DNA of 64,000 nt from Eubacterium_G segne (GTDB lineage: Bacteria > Bacillota > Clostridia > Lachnospirales > Lachnospiraceae): the NCBI RefSeq assembly GCF_014287775.1, contig NZ_JACOOZ010000001.1, positions 62,001-126,000 of the forward strand, written 5' to 3'. A program made the position numbers and the translations under genes. This document shows positions 1-7,042 of this stretch, piece after piece (position 1 is the first letter of the stretch; every line of letters starts with the position of its first letter). Under the pieces are notes generated by a model that searched no databases, was not told where the DNA came from, and saw only the letters and a program-made list of their open reading frames with translations.

Positions 1-352
1 ATATAATAGAAGGTATTCCGGCCATCAGGTTAATGATAGGTTTTATTACTTTATATAATGTAGAGGGACAGTATTTTGCGAGGAATACTGCAGTAAGAAG
101 ACCTATCGGTACACCTATTATCATTGCACCGGCAGTAACATAAATACTGCCAATAATCATTGGACCTATACCGAATATTCCCTGACCCGGCTTCCATTCC
201 GTTCCAAAAAGAAATTTGATAGGCCCTATTTCCTGTATTGCCGGCATACCATTAGCGAACATAAATATACAAATAAGTACAACTGCCGCAATTGATATAC
301 ATGCACATACAAGAAATACTATTTTCATTAAGAATTCTAATCCTTTATTCAA
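1..352 (-). CDS. pstC: Phosphate ABC transporter permease PstC (partial, N-terminal part)
   Basis: Inner-membrane permease of the high-affinity phosphate importer. About 117 codons are visible before the window edge. The start is a TTG with an AAGGAG site 8 nt upstream; no better ATG is available. The translation has a first hydrophobic segment near residues 8-32 (MKIVFLVCACISIAAVVLIC), then a loop with GTEWKPG and GIGPMIIGS, then a second segment containing GVPIGLLTAVFLAKY. This is the typical beginning of PstC. It follows pstS by about 77 nt in the same direction, as expected for a pstS-pstC-pstA-pstB operon. The rest of the operon should lie beyond the left edge. Confidence 0.9.
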   Translation of the reverse strand, partial: MNKGLEFLMKIVFLVCACISIAAVVLICIFMFANGMPAIQEIGPIKFLFGTEWKPGQGIFGIGPMIIGSIYVTAGAMIIGVPIGLLTAVFLAKYCPSTLYKVIKPIINLMAGIPSII

Positions 353-429
353 AATAATTACTCCTTAACTGACTATGCAAGAAGCACCGCCCATTAAAAT
401 GGTACGGTGCAATCCTGAAAAATCATTTA

Positions 430-1323
430 CTATTTAACGTCTTCCCACTTTGTTGTCTCACCTGTATAAATTCCCTTAATCTGGTCACTTGTAATATCTG
501 TTAATGGGTTAGCGTTGTTTACGACAACTGCGATACCATCCATTGCAATCTGTTTTGATGTAAGACCTGCTGATAATTCTTCATCCTTCAATTCTCTAGA
601 TGACATACCAATCTGTGCTGCACCTTCTGTAGCTGCCTGGATACCTGCTGAAGAACCTGATTCCTGAATTTCAATTGTTACATCAGGGTTAATTGCTGTG
701 TAAGCATCTTTGATTTTGTCCATAAGCGGTGAAACTGATGTTGAACCTGCTAATGTAATCTTACCCTTCTGCTTGCTGCCTGTATATTTTCCTTCCGGAG
801 TAAGTCCAATATATCCTTCATCATTTACAATCTTCTGTCCTTCTTCGCTCATTACGTAAGAAATGAAGTCTTTATCTAAATCTGAAAGCTTATCCTCCTT
901 GTAGCAAATGTTAAATGGTCTTGATACTTTATATGAACCTGCCTTAACATTTTCTGCTGTTGCCTCAGCTCCGTCAACCTTAAGTGCCTTAACATCTGTT
1001 GATAAAGAACCAAGAGATACGTAACCGATTGACTTTTCATTCTGACTTACTGTCTTAAGCATTACTGATGTACTGTTTGTGATTTCTGCTGTCTGGGTTG
1101 TAATGTCGTTATCCTGATCATCAACTATTCCCATAAGTTCTACGAAAGCTCCTCTTGTACCTGAGCCATCCTCTCTTGAGATAACTGAAATGTCTCCGGT
1201 CAGTGCTGTTGATGCATTTGTTCCTGCATCTGTTGTCTTATCATTTGATGAACTTCCACATCCTGTAAATGCCATTGTTGTAATAACTGCTGCAGTCATA
1301 ACTGCTAAAAATTTCTTTCTCAT
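430..1323 (-). CDS. pstS: Phosphate-binding lipoprotein PstS, circularly permuted
   Basis: Extracellular phosphate receptor for the Pst importer, 297 residues. A lipobox (FTGCGSS) puts the acylated Cys near residue 22. The usual PstS motifs are present but in swapped order. The mature protein begins with the normally C-terminal half (SREDGSGTRGAF near 49-60, IGYVSLGSL near 99, SRPFNI near 133). It ends with the normally N-terminal half (AGSTSVSPLMDKI near 193, GSSAGIQAA near 223, IGMSSRELKDEE near 237, and the domain-crossing TGETTKWEDVK at the very end). The gene stops exactly where an ordinary PstS would continue into the SREDGSGTRGAF segment. An AAAGGAG site precedes the ATG. Function is likely unchanged, because both lobes and the phosphate-contacting Ser/Thr/Arg segments are all there. 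Confidence 0.9.
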   Translation of the reverse strand: MRKKFLAVMTAAVITTMAFTGCGSSSNDKTTDAGTNASTALTGDISVISREDGSGTRGAFVELMGIVDDQDNDITTQTAEITNSTSVMLKTVSQNEKSIGYVSLGSLSTDVKALKVDGAEATAENVKAGSYKVSRPFNICYKEDKLSDLDKDFISYVMSEEGQKIVNDEGYIGLTPEGKYTGSKQKGKITLAGSTSVSPLMDKIKDAYTAINPDVTIEIQESGSSAGIQAATEGAAQIGMSSRELKDEELSAGLTSKQIAMDGIAVVVNNANPLTDITSDQIKGIYTGETTKWEDVK

Positions 1324-1374
1324 TTTGTTTTCTCCTTTAAAAAATCAATTATTTGTTTCCTTTCACGATGTATA

Positions 1375-1404
1375 ATATTAGACTTATGTAAAAAGCAATG
1401 TCAC
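1375..1404 (-). promoter_or_regulatory. pstS promoter
   Basis: A -35 GTGACA (1399-1404) and -10 TAATAT (1375-1380) are separated by 18 bp, about 50 nt upstream of the pstS start codon. The weak -35 suits an activator-dependent promoter. Confidence 0.6.
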
Positions 1405-1426
1405 GTTAATGTTAAATCTATTTAAA
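1387..1426 (-). promoter_or_regulatory. Candidate PhoP/Pho box upstream of pstS
   Basis: Reading the minus strand, four TTNACA-like hexamers occur in direct repeat: TTTAAA (1421-1426), TTAACA (1410-1415), GTGACA (1399-1404) and TTTACA (1387-1392). Start-to-start spacing is 11, 11 and 12 bp, which is one helical turn. This matches the known Gram-positive PhoP box layout (TTNACA repeats separated by about 5 bp). It overlaps the -35 element, where PhoP activates phosphate-starvation genes. Confidence 0.5.
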
Positions 1427-1440
1427 ATGTGGTGAGAATT

Positions 1441-1473
1441 TTTAAAGGGTCTGGCATCGCCAGACCCTTTAAA
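1441..1473 (-). terminator. Terminator hairpin after the LRR protein gene
   Basis: A perfect 15-bp inverted repeat with a 3-nt loop (arms 1441-1455 and 1459-1473, core GGGTCTGGC/GCCAGACCC) lies about 50 nt past the stop of the gene at 1522-2673. There is no separate T-run; the T residues are within the stem. Confidence 0.6.
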
Positions 1474-1521
1474 TAAACTCTTCTATAAATTGACAAACTC
1501 TCTAAAACTTTGATGTTCCCT

Positions 1522-2673
1522 TTAATATTCTTCAATTGTATATTTTCCGGTAGGTGGATTGTCTTTAAAGAACTGCTCCACCTGTGAGTCTTTCTTACAG
1601 TGAATCGTCAAGCCTTCTAAGCCTTCCTCTGTGTCAAATATTCCTTTTTGCATATTTTCCACAGTTTCCGGGAAATATATATCCTTTATTTCACTGTCAC
1701 CAAAAGCCCATGTTTCTATTTCATTTACACCTTCTTCAATTACTACCGTATCAATTTTAGAAAAAGAAAATGCTCCGCTTTCTATCTTTTTAACATTAGA
1801 AGGAATTGTAACTTTTTTCGTATTTAATCCTCTTTGATAGTCAGCGGACATGGCATTTTCGGCTATTGTATTTACTTCCTTCGGAATAGTAATTTCTGCT
1901 GCATTTCCAACATATGCTAAAAGATTTCCCTCTCCGTCAATTGCGAAACCATTATCGTCAACCATTCCTGATTTTTCATAATACCTGTTGGTTGAAAGAT
2001 TAGCTTCTAACTGGTCTGCCGCACTATCCTCCCGGGAGAAATAATCAATCCTGTCATTGTCCTTATCTTCCGTGTAAAAATACTTCCGAAGCTCATATTC
2101 CGATACGTTATCTTTATCTATTACATCCTTAAACTGCTCTTTTTCATCAAAATAATTCATGTAAATAGCCTTATTTCCCAGTTTAAGCTTATGATTTTCT
2201 ATGGTATAAGAACCTGAATCCATCTTATTTCCAGACAAATCCTTTTCTTCATATTTACCACCCTCAGTAAAAGAGACAACGGTTATTTCATCCAAATCAA
2301 CCTTGTACCACTTGCCTGCAATACTTAGTTTGTCATAATCAACTACGTACTCATAATTGCTATTTTTAATATATCTAATAATCCCAAACATGCCAAAAAT
2401 AACAAGAATTATTGCAACATCAATTATAAGAAGTCTTCCGGTAGTGATTTTTCTGCCACCTTTTGCAGCGGATGTTTTTGGCTTATCAGCAAGATTTGCT
2501 CCCTTAGCTGAACTTATCCTTTTAACGGGATTTAATCTTCTAATGCCAGACCTCTTCTTCACTCTTCCTCTAAAATGTATCTTAGTATGATTCTTTATCT
2601 TCCTAGTTGTCCGGATAGTTTTATTATTTATGAGTTTTATATTCTTTTTAATAACAATTTTACTTTTGCTCAT
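1522..2673 (-). CDS. Single-span membrane protein with C-terminal leucine-rich (BspA-like) repeats
   Basis: 383 residues, function unknown. The first 75 residues are very basic and Ser/Lys/Arg-rich, probably cytoplasmic. One transmembrane segment follows (LLIIDVAIILVIFGMFGII, about 82-101). The outside part contains a small beta-rich region with DLDEITVVSFTEGGKYE, then BspA-type leucine-rich repeats from about 270 to 360 (ITIPKEVNTIAENAM, VTIPSNVKKIESGAF, VVIEEGVNEIETWAF, IYFPETVENMQKGIF). Repeats of this type often mediate binding in surface proteins of gut Firmicutes. The gene ends in its own terminator hairpin and lies 46 nt after the metallophosphoesterase gene. The ribosome binding site is weak (AAGAAAGAAG). 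Confidence 0.75.
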   Translation of the reverse strand: MSKSKIVIKKNIKLINNKTIRTTRKIKNHTKIHFRGRVKKRSGIRRLNPVKRISSAKGANLADKPKTSAAKGGRKITTGRLLIIDVAIILVIFGMFGIIRYIKNSNYEYVVDYDKLSIAGKWYKVDLDEITVVSFTEGGKYEEKDLSGNKMDSGSYTIENHKLKLGNKAIYMNYFDEKEQFKDVIDKDNVSEYELRKYFYTEDKDNDRIDYFSREDSAADQLEANLSTNRYYEKSGMVDDNGFAIDGEGNLLAYVGNAAEITIPKEVNTIAENAMSADYQRGLNTKKVTIPSNVKKIESGAFSFSKIDTVVIEEGVNEIETWAFGDSEIKDIYFPETVENMQKGIFDTEEGLEGLTIHCKKDSQVEQFFKDNPPTGKYTIEEY

Positions 2674-2719
2674 TATATCTAAAACTTCTTTCTTAACCTT
2701 ATTTATTATTTTGCATTAA

Positions 2720-4456
2720 CTATTTTCCGGTTTTAACCTTTTTAGTCGCTGACCAGCTACCGGTTATTTTGTAGCCAAACTGATACCCCACTGCTCTTAC
2801 TCTGATATAATACCTTGTATTTTTCTTTAGACCCTTTATGGTATATCTGTTGGTTTTTACGGTCTTGGTTTTAGCCTTCTTAAATTTGTTGTTAGTAGAA
2901 TACTGCACCTGGTACTTTGTGGCATTATCCACTTTTCTGTATCTTATTGAAACCTTATATTTTTTAGACTTCTTTGATAATTTTTTAGCTTTGCTTACAG
3001 AAGATATCTTTGCTTTAGCAATTTTAAGTGCCGGCTTAGGTGTGGATTTCTTTCCATCTTTATTTAAATAAGATGCATATGCTAAATACTTTCCTTCTTT
3101 AAAATCAACCCCTAAATAAACCGTAGACTCAGAATACTTAAGGGCAATGGTGCCCTGAGACTTTAAGCCGTTGTTTTCCTCACGGGTGGTTGAATTTTCC
3201 TCTATTGTACGAGGTGCACTGACACTTGCTATATGAACAAGGGACGCTCCGGTAGCTTTTTTATTAATATTTCCAATATTTAAATTAGAATTATACTTCT
3301 GCTGGTCATATGCCCAGTGGGAATGTCCGCTAAACATAGTAACATTTGGATACTTATTTAAAAGTTTTCTAAATCTTACCTCATCAGAATTTCCAAATAT
3401 ATATGTCAAGTCATAAGTGTATCCCCCCGGATTTTTAAGGTTTCCCACAGCCTTTGTTGCATCTCCCTTTTCATCTGCAAAATATGTGTGGAAAAACAGG
3501 TAAACATTTTTATTGGCATATGTATTTAGATTTTTCTCCAGCCAGTTAAGCTGCTGCTCGCTTACAATAGAAATATTTTTTCTGTAAAATCCCCTTGTCT
3601 GACTGAAAAATATAAATATATCACCATTTTTTTCGTAAACAAAATCAACACCGTTAGAACTTATTGTACGGATATTTTTGTCAGAAGTCCTTTTAGTATT
3701 AACCTGCTTTGCAAAAGACTTAACATGTGCTTCCTGACTTCCGGTCCAGGAAACATCATGGTTTCCCATACATGTATAAACCGTCATGCCGGGATATTTA
3801 TTTATGGCATTATTAAATTTTTTGTAGGAATCATCCTCACCCTGATTACTTAAGTCTCCTGTCATTCCTACAAAATCAATATTTCTGTCGTTTATAAATT
3901 TAAGGGCATTATTAAAAGCCGGTACTGAATCATCCTGTGAATAGTCATTATATCTGTTAAAGTGAACATCACTCATAAGACCAAAACTATAGGAAACCTT
4001 TCCCTCATTAAACTGTTTGCTTTCCGGTATGTCACACTTGTAAGGAGTTTTGGTTTCTTCTTTATAAACAAGAACTTCCTTTGCTCCCTCAGGTATAACT
4101 AAATATGGAGAGGTAATCCGATAACTGCCCTGATATTCACTGTTATTATTTACCTCGTCTGTAGTGATTGTGCCAAATTCCGTAAACTCAATGTTATCAT
4201 ATTTTAATTTGTTACCTTCTCCGTCGCCCCAGTATAAGTCGTATGAAGCTTTCTCATTGGTAACCAGCTTCACGGTGCCATATGCCGATGCTGCATTAAA
4301 GTTGGCAAAATTATATGTTACTCCCAAATCTATAGGAGCCGCACCGGTGACTGTGGCTAACGCTCCTAAAGGATATCTGGAAGAAAGCCCTAATACAAGT
4401 ACTATAATAAGCACTAATGATACAAAGCGTGCTTTAAATGCTCTATTATTTGTCAT
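2720..4456 (-). CDS. Secreted calcineurin-like metallophosphoesterase with C-terminal Fn3 domain
   Basis: 578 residues. An N-terminal signal peptide or anchor covers residues 8-35 (FVSLVLIIVLVLGLSSRYPLG). The di-metal phosphoesterase core follows, with all five signature blocks: SDVHFN, GMTGDLSNQGE, MGNHDVSW, FFHTYF and FSGHSHW. This is expected to bind two metal ions and hydrolyse phosphomono- or diesters; the substrate is unknown. A linker rich in Lys/Ser leads to a fibronectin type III domain at about 485-578 (YQVQYSTNNKFKKA, NTRYYIRVRA). The Fn3 domain resembles the one in the protein at 15621-16439. A GGGAGG site lies 11 nt before the ATG. Confidence 0.85.
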   Translation of the reverse strand: MTNNRAFKARFVSLVLIIVLVLGLSSRYPLGALATVTGAAPIDLGVTYNFANFNAASAYGTVKLVTNEKASYDLYWGDGEGNKLKYDNIEFTEFGTITTDEVNNNSEYQGSYRITSPYLVIPEGAKEVLVYKEETKTPYKCDIPESKQFNEGKVSYSFGLMSDVHFNRYNDYSQDDSVPAFNNALKFINDRNIDFVGMTGDLSNQGEDDSYKKFNNAINKYPGMTVYTCMGNHDVSWTGSQEAHVKSFAKQVNTKRTSDKNIRTISSNGVDFVYEKNGDIFIFFSQTRGFYRKNISIVSEQQLNWLEKNLNTYANKNVYLFFHTYFADEKGDATKAVGNLKNPGGYTYDLTYIFGNSDEVRFRKLLNKYPNVTMFSGHSHWAYDQQKYNSNLNIGNINKKATGASLVHIASVSAPRTIEENSTTREENNGLKSQGTIALKYSESTVYLGVDFKEGKYLAYASYLNKDGKKSTPKPALKIAKAKISSVSKAKKLSKKSKKYKVSIRYRKVDNATKYQVQYSTNNKFKKAKTKTVKTNRYTIKGLKKNTRYYIRVRAVGYQFGYKITGSWSATKKVKTGK

Positions 4457-4483
4457 CTGTTCATATTCCTCCCGCTAAATGTA

Positions 4484-4921
4484 TTACTGGCAAAGCTTTG
4501 CCACTATCTGGTTTATAACTTTTCCGTCGGCTCTTCCTTTAAATGCCGGCATTACAGTTTTCATAATCTGACCTTTGTTCTTTGTAGCAATAACATCAGC
4601 GAATTTTTCAGTAAGTTCAGCTTCTACCTCTTCTGCACTCATAAGCTTTGGTGCATACTCATTAAACACATCGTATCTTGCCTGATACTCTTCAATTAAA
4701 TCTGTTCTGTCGGCAGGGCAGCTGTCAATCTGTTCCTTAACTGTCTTTAATTCCTTTAAAATAACTTTATTTACCATTTCTTCAGGAATATCCTCCCTGC
4801 ATCCTGCGTCAATCCCTGCTTTCTTTACCGCCTGAATCAATGCTGAAATTGATTCCTTTCTAGCTTTATCTCTAGCCTTCATGGCTGCAATCATATCTTT
4901 TTGTAATACTTTAATATCCAT
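4484..4921 (-). CDS. yqeY: GatB/YqeY domain protein
   Basis: 145-residue YqeY family protein. It resembles the C-terminal tail domain of the aminoacyl-tRNA amidotransferase subunit GatB and is thought to bind tRNA. Typical blocks are present: the opening helix (KDMIAAMKARDKARKESISA), a central helical region, and the C-terminal helical bundle with MKTVMPAFKGRADGKVINQIV. Length is normal for the family. GAGAGG lies upstream of the ATG. It sits between the YgiQ gene and the metallophosphoesterase with short gaps, so the three may be cotranscribed. Its exact cellular role is not established. Confidence 0.9.
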   Translation of the reverse strand: MDIKVLQKDMIAAMKARDKARKESISALIQAVKKAGIDAGCREDIPEEMVNKVILKELKTVKEQIDSCPADRTDLIEEYQARYDVFNEYAPKLMSAEEVEAELTEKFADVIATKNKGQIMKTVMPAFKGRADGKVINQIVAKLCQ

Positions 4922-5018
4922 TACTTAATACCTCTCTTTCTCTATCTATTCTACATTTCAAAAATTCTATGGTCAACCCTGTATATGTCTTTTTTTAACA
5001 TATATTCACAGAGACTTT

Positions 5019-6854
5019 TTATTTTCTTTTTCCTTTTTTTACGGCAGCTCTTTCCTTCTTTATCTGACGGGGTTTTATAAGGCATTTTTTATCAAAACCA
5101 ATTAAATCTTCCCTGCCTGCAATATGAAGTGCTTCCTTTACCAGCTTGTAATTTTCAGGCTTACGATACTGCATCAATGCCCTTTGCATAGCCTTTTCGT
5201 GAGGATTTTTAGGCACATACACCGGCTCCATGGTTCTTGGATCAACTCCGGTGTAATACATTACCGTAGACATGGTAGATGGTGTCGGGTAAAAATCCTG
5301 AACCTGCTGGGGATTATAGCCTATATCCCTTAAATACTCAGCTAACTTTACTGCCTCCTTCATATCAGAACCCGGATGGGAACTCATAAGATAAGGCACA
5401 ACAAACTGTTTTTTCCCTTCTTTTTCATTCATTTTATAATACTTGTCTATAAACTTCTCATAAACACAATGAGGCGGCTTTCCCATATAAGATAAAACCT
5501 TATCGGAAATATGCTCCGGTGCCACCTTAAGCTGCCCGCTTATATGGTATCTTACAAGGTCGTTGAAAAACCTGTCGTTCTTATCCTCCATAATATAATC
5601 AAACCTGATACCTGAACGGACAAAAACCTTCTTAATTTTGGGAAGTTCCCGAAGTTTTCTAAGTAATTTTAAATATTCACTGTGGTCGGTATCTAAATTT
5701 TTACACGGAGTCGGCCACAAACACTGCCTGTTTTTACAAACACCTGAAGTAAGCTGTTTCTTACATGATGGATGGTAAAAGTTGGCTGTAGGACCTCCCA
5801 CATCATGAATATACCCTTTAAAATCAGGCATTTCCGTTATTTTCTTTGCTTCATTTATAATAGACTCATGACTTCTTGTCTGAATAATTCTTCCCTGATG
5901 AAATGTTAATGCGCAAAAACTACATGCCCCAAAGCATCCCCTACAACTTGTAATGGAAAATTTAATTTCCGAAATAGCAGGTATGCCTCCATCCTTTTCA
6001 TATATAGGATGATATGTTCTCTCATATGGCAAATCATAAACATCATCCATTTCCATTTGGGTAAGTGGCTCCTGAGGTGGATTTTGCACCACATACACTC
6101 CGTTAGGGTATGGTTCCACTAATGTTTTTCCATTATAAGGGTCTGTATTTTCACTTTGTATCTTAAAGCTTTTGGCATAATTTAACTTATCCTCCTTCAT
6201 CTCATCAAAAGAAGGAAGGATAATCGGGTCATATGCTAAAGACAAATCTCTTGTTTTAAAAACCGTTCCCGGTATATAGGTAATATCCTTAACATCCATT
6301 CCGCTATCCAATGCATCTGCAATTTGAACTATGGATTTTTCACCCATTCCATAACAAATAAGATTAGCCTGGGAATCTAACAAAATAGAATGTTTAAAGC
6401 TGTTACTCCAGTAATCATAATGTGCCATTCTTCTAAGGCTTGCCTCTATTCCTCCTATAATAACAGGCTTATTCTTATAAGTTCTGCGAATGAGATTTGA
6501 ATATACAACTACTGCATGGTCAGGTCTTTTCCCTATAACTCCTCCCGGAGTGTAGGCATCTGTTTCCCTTCGTTTTTTTGAAACATAATAATGATTTACC
6601 ATGGAATCCATGTTCCCACTCATTATTAAAAAACCAAGCCTTGGTTCTCCCAGAATATTTATGCTGTTGTCGTCCTTCCAGTCCGGCTGTGAAATAATCC
6701 CCACAGTGTATCCATGTGCCTGAAGAACCCTGCTGATTATGGCATGACCAAAGGATGGGTGATCCACGTAAGCGTCACCTATAATATATACAAAATCCAG
6801 CTGTTTAATTCCCTGCTTTTTCATATCTTTTTTTGAAATCGGTAAAAATGCCAT
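5019..6854 (-). CDS. YgiQ family radical SAM protein
   Basis: About 611 residues. The order is YgiQ N-terminal domain (GDAYVDHPSFGHAIISRVL, GIEASLRRMAHYDYW), then the radical-SAM core with the CxxxCxxC cluster motif (CRGCFGACSFCAL, near residue 310), then a DUF3362-like C-terminal region (MGKPPHCVYEKF, YLMSSHPG, VQDFYPTPSTMSTVMYYTG). The protein should bind a 4Fe-4S cluster and cleave S-adenosylmethionine; the substrate is unknown. I chose the ATG at 6854 over the upstream GTG at 6866 because GGAG lies 6 nt before it. The C-terminus is Lys/Arg-rich. Confidence 0.88.
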   Translation of the reverse strand: MAFLPISKKDMKKQGIKQLDFVYIIGDAYVDHPSFGHAIISRVLQAHGYTVGIISQPDWKDDNSINILGEPRLGFLIMSGNMDSMVNHYYVSKKRRETDAYTPGGVIGKRPDHAVVVYSNLIRRTYKNKPVIIGGIEASLRRMAHYDYWSNSFKHSILLDSQANLICYGMGEKSIVQIADALDSGMDVKDITYIPGTVFKTRDLSLAYDPIILPSFDEMKEDKLNYAKSFKIQSENTDPYNGKTLVEPYPNGVYVVQNPPQEPLTQMEMDDVYDLPYERTYHPIYEKDGGIPAISEIKFSITSCRGCFGACSFCALTFHQGRIIQTRSHESIINEAKKITEMPDFKGYIHDVGGPTANFYHPSCKKQLTSGVCKNRQCLWPTPCKNLDTDHSEYLKLLRKLRELPKIKKVFVRSGIRFDYIMEDKNDRFFNDLVRYHISGQLKVAPEHISDKVLSYMGKPPHCVYEKFIDKYYKMNEKEGKKQFVVPYLMSSHPGSDMKEAVKLAEYLRDIGYNPQQVQDFYPTPSTMSTVMYYTGVDPRTMEPVYVPKNPHEKAMQRALMQYRKPENYKLVKEALHIAGREDLIGFDKKCLIKPRQIKKERAAVKKGKRK

Positions 6855-6972
6855 AATCTTCTCCACTCCATAAATCTCTTATTTGTTACCTGACATCCTT
6901 ATATCATAGTATATAAAATGATTGCTTTCAACGGATATTTTAATTAATTAAGGTATTCCCATAAAGGAAAAA

Positions 6973-7014
6973 TAACTGCAAAAAATACTAATCAGGGAGT
7001 ACAATTTGCAGTTA
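6973..7014 (-). terminator. Intrinsic terminator of the TPR-nucleotidyltransferase gene
   Basis: Arms TAACTGCAAA (6973-6982) and TTTGCAGTTA (7005-7014) form a 10-bp stem. On the minus strand it is followed by TTTTTCC. It lies 29 nt after the stop at 7043. Confidence 0.75.
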
Positions 7015-7042
7015 ATATTCCATTAAAACACAATTAAATTAT

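Noticed and set aside
5906..6094. Minus-strand ORF inside the YgiQ gene in another frame
   Set aside because: It lies wholly within a gene that has complete family motifs and has no supporting signals.
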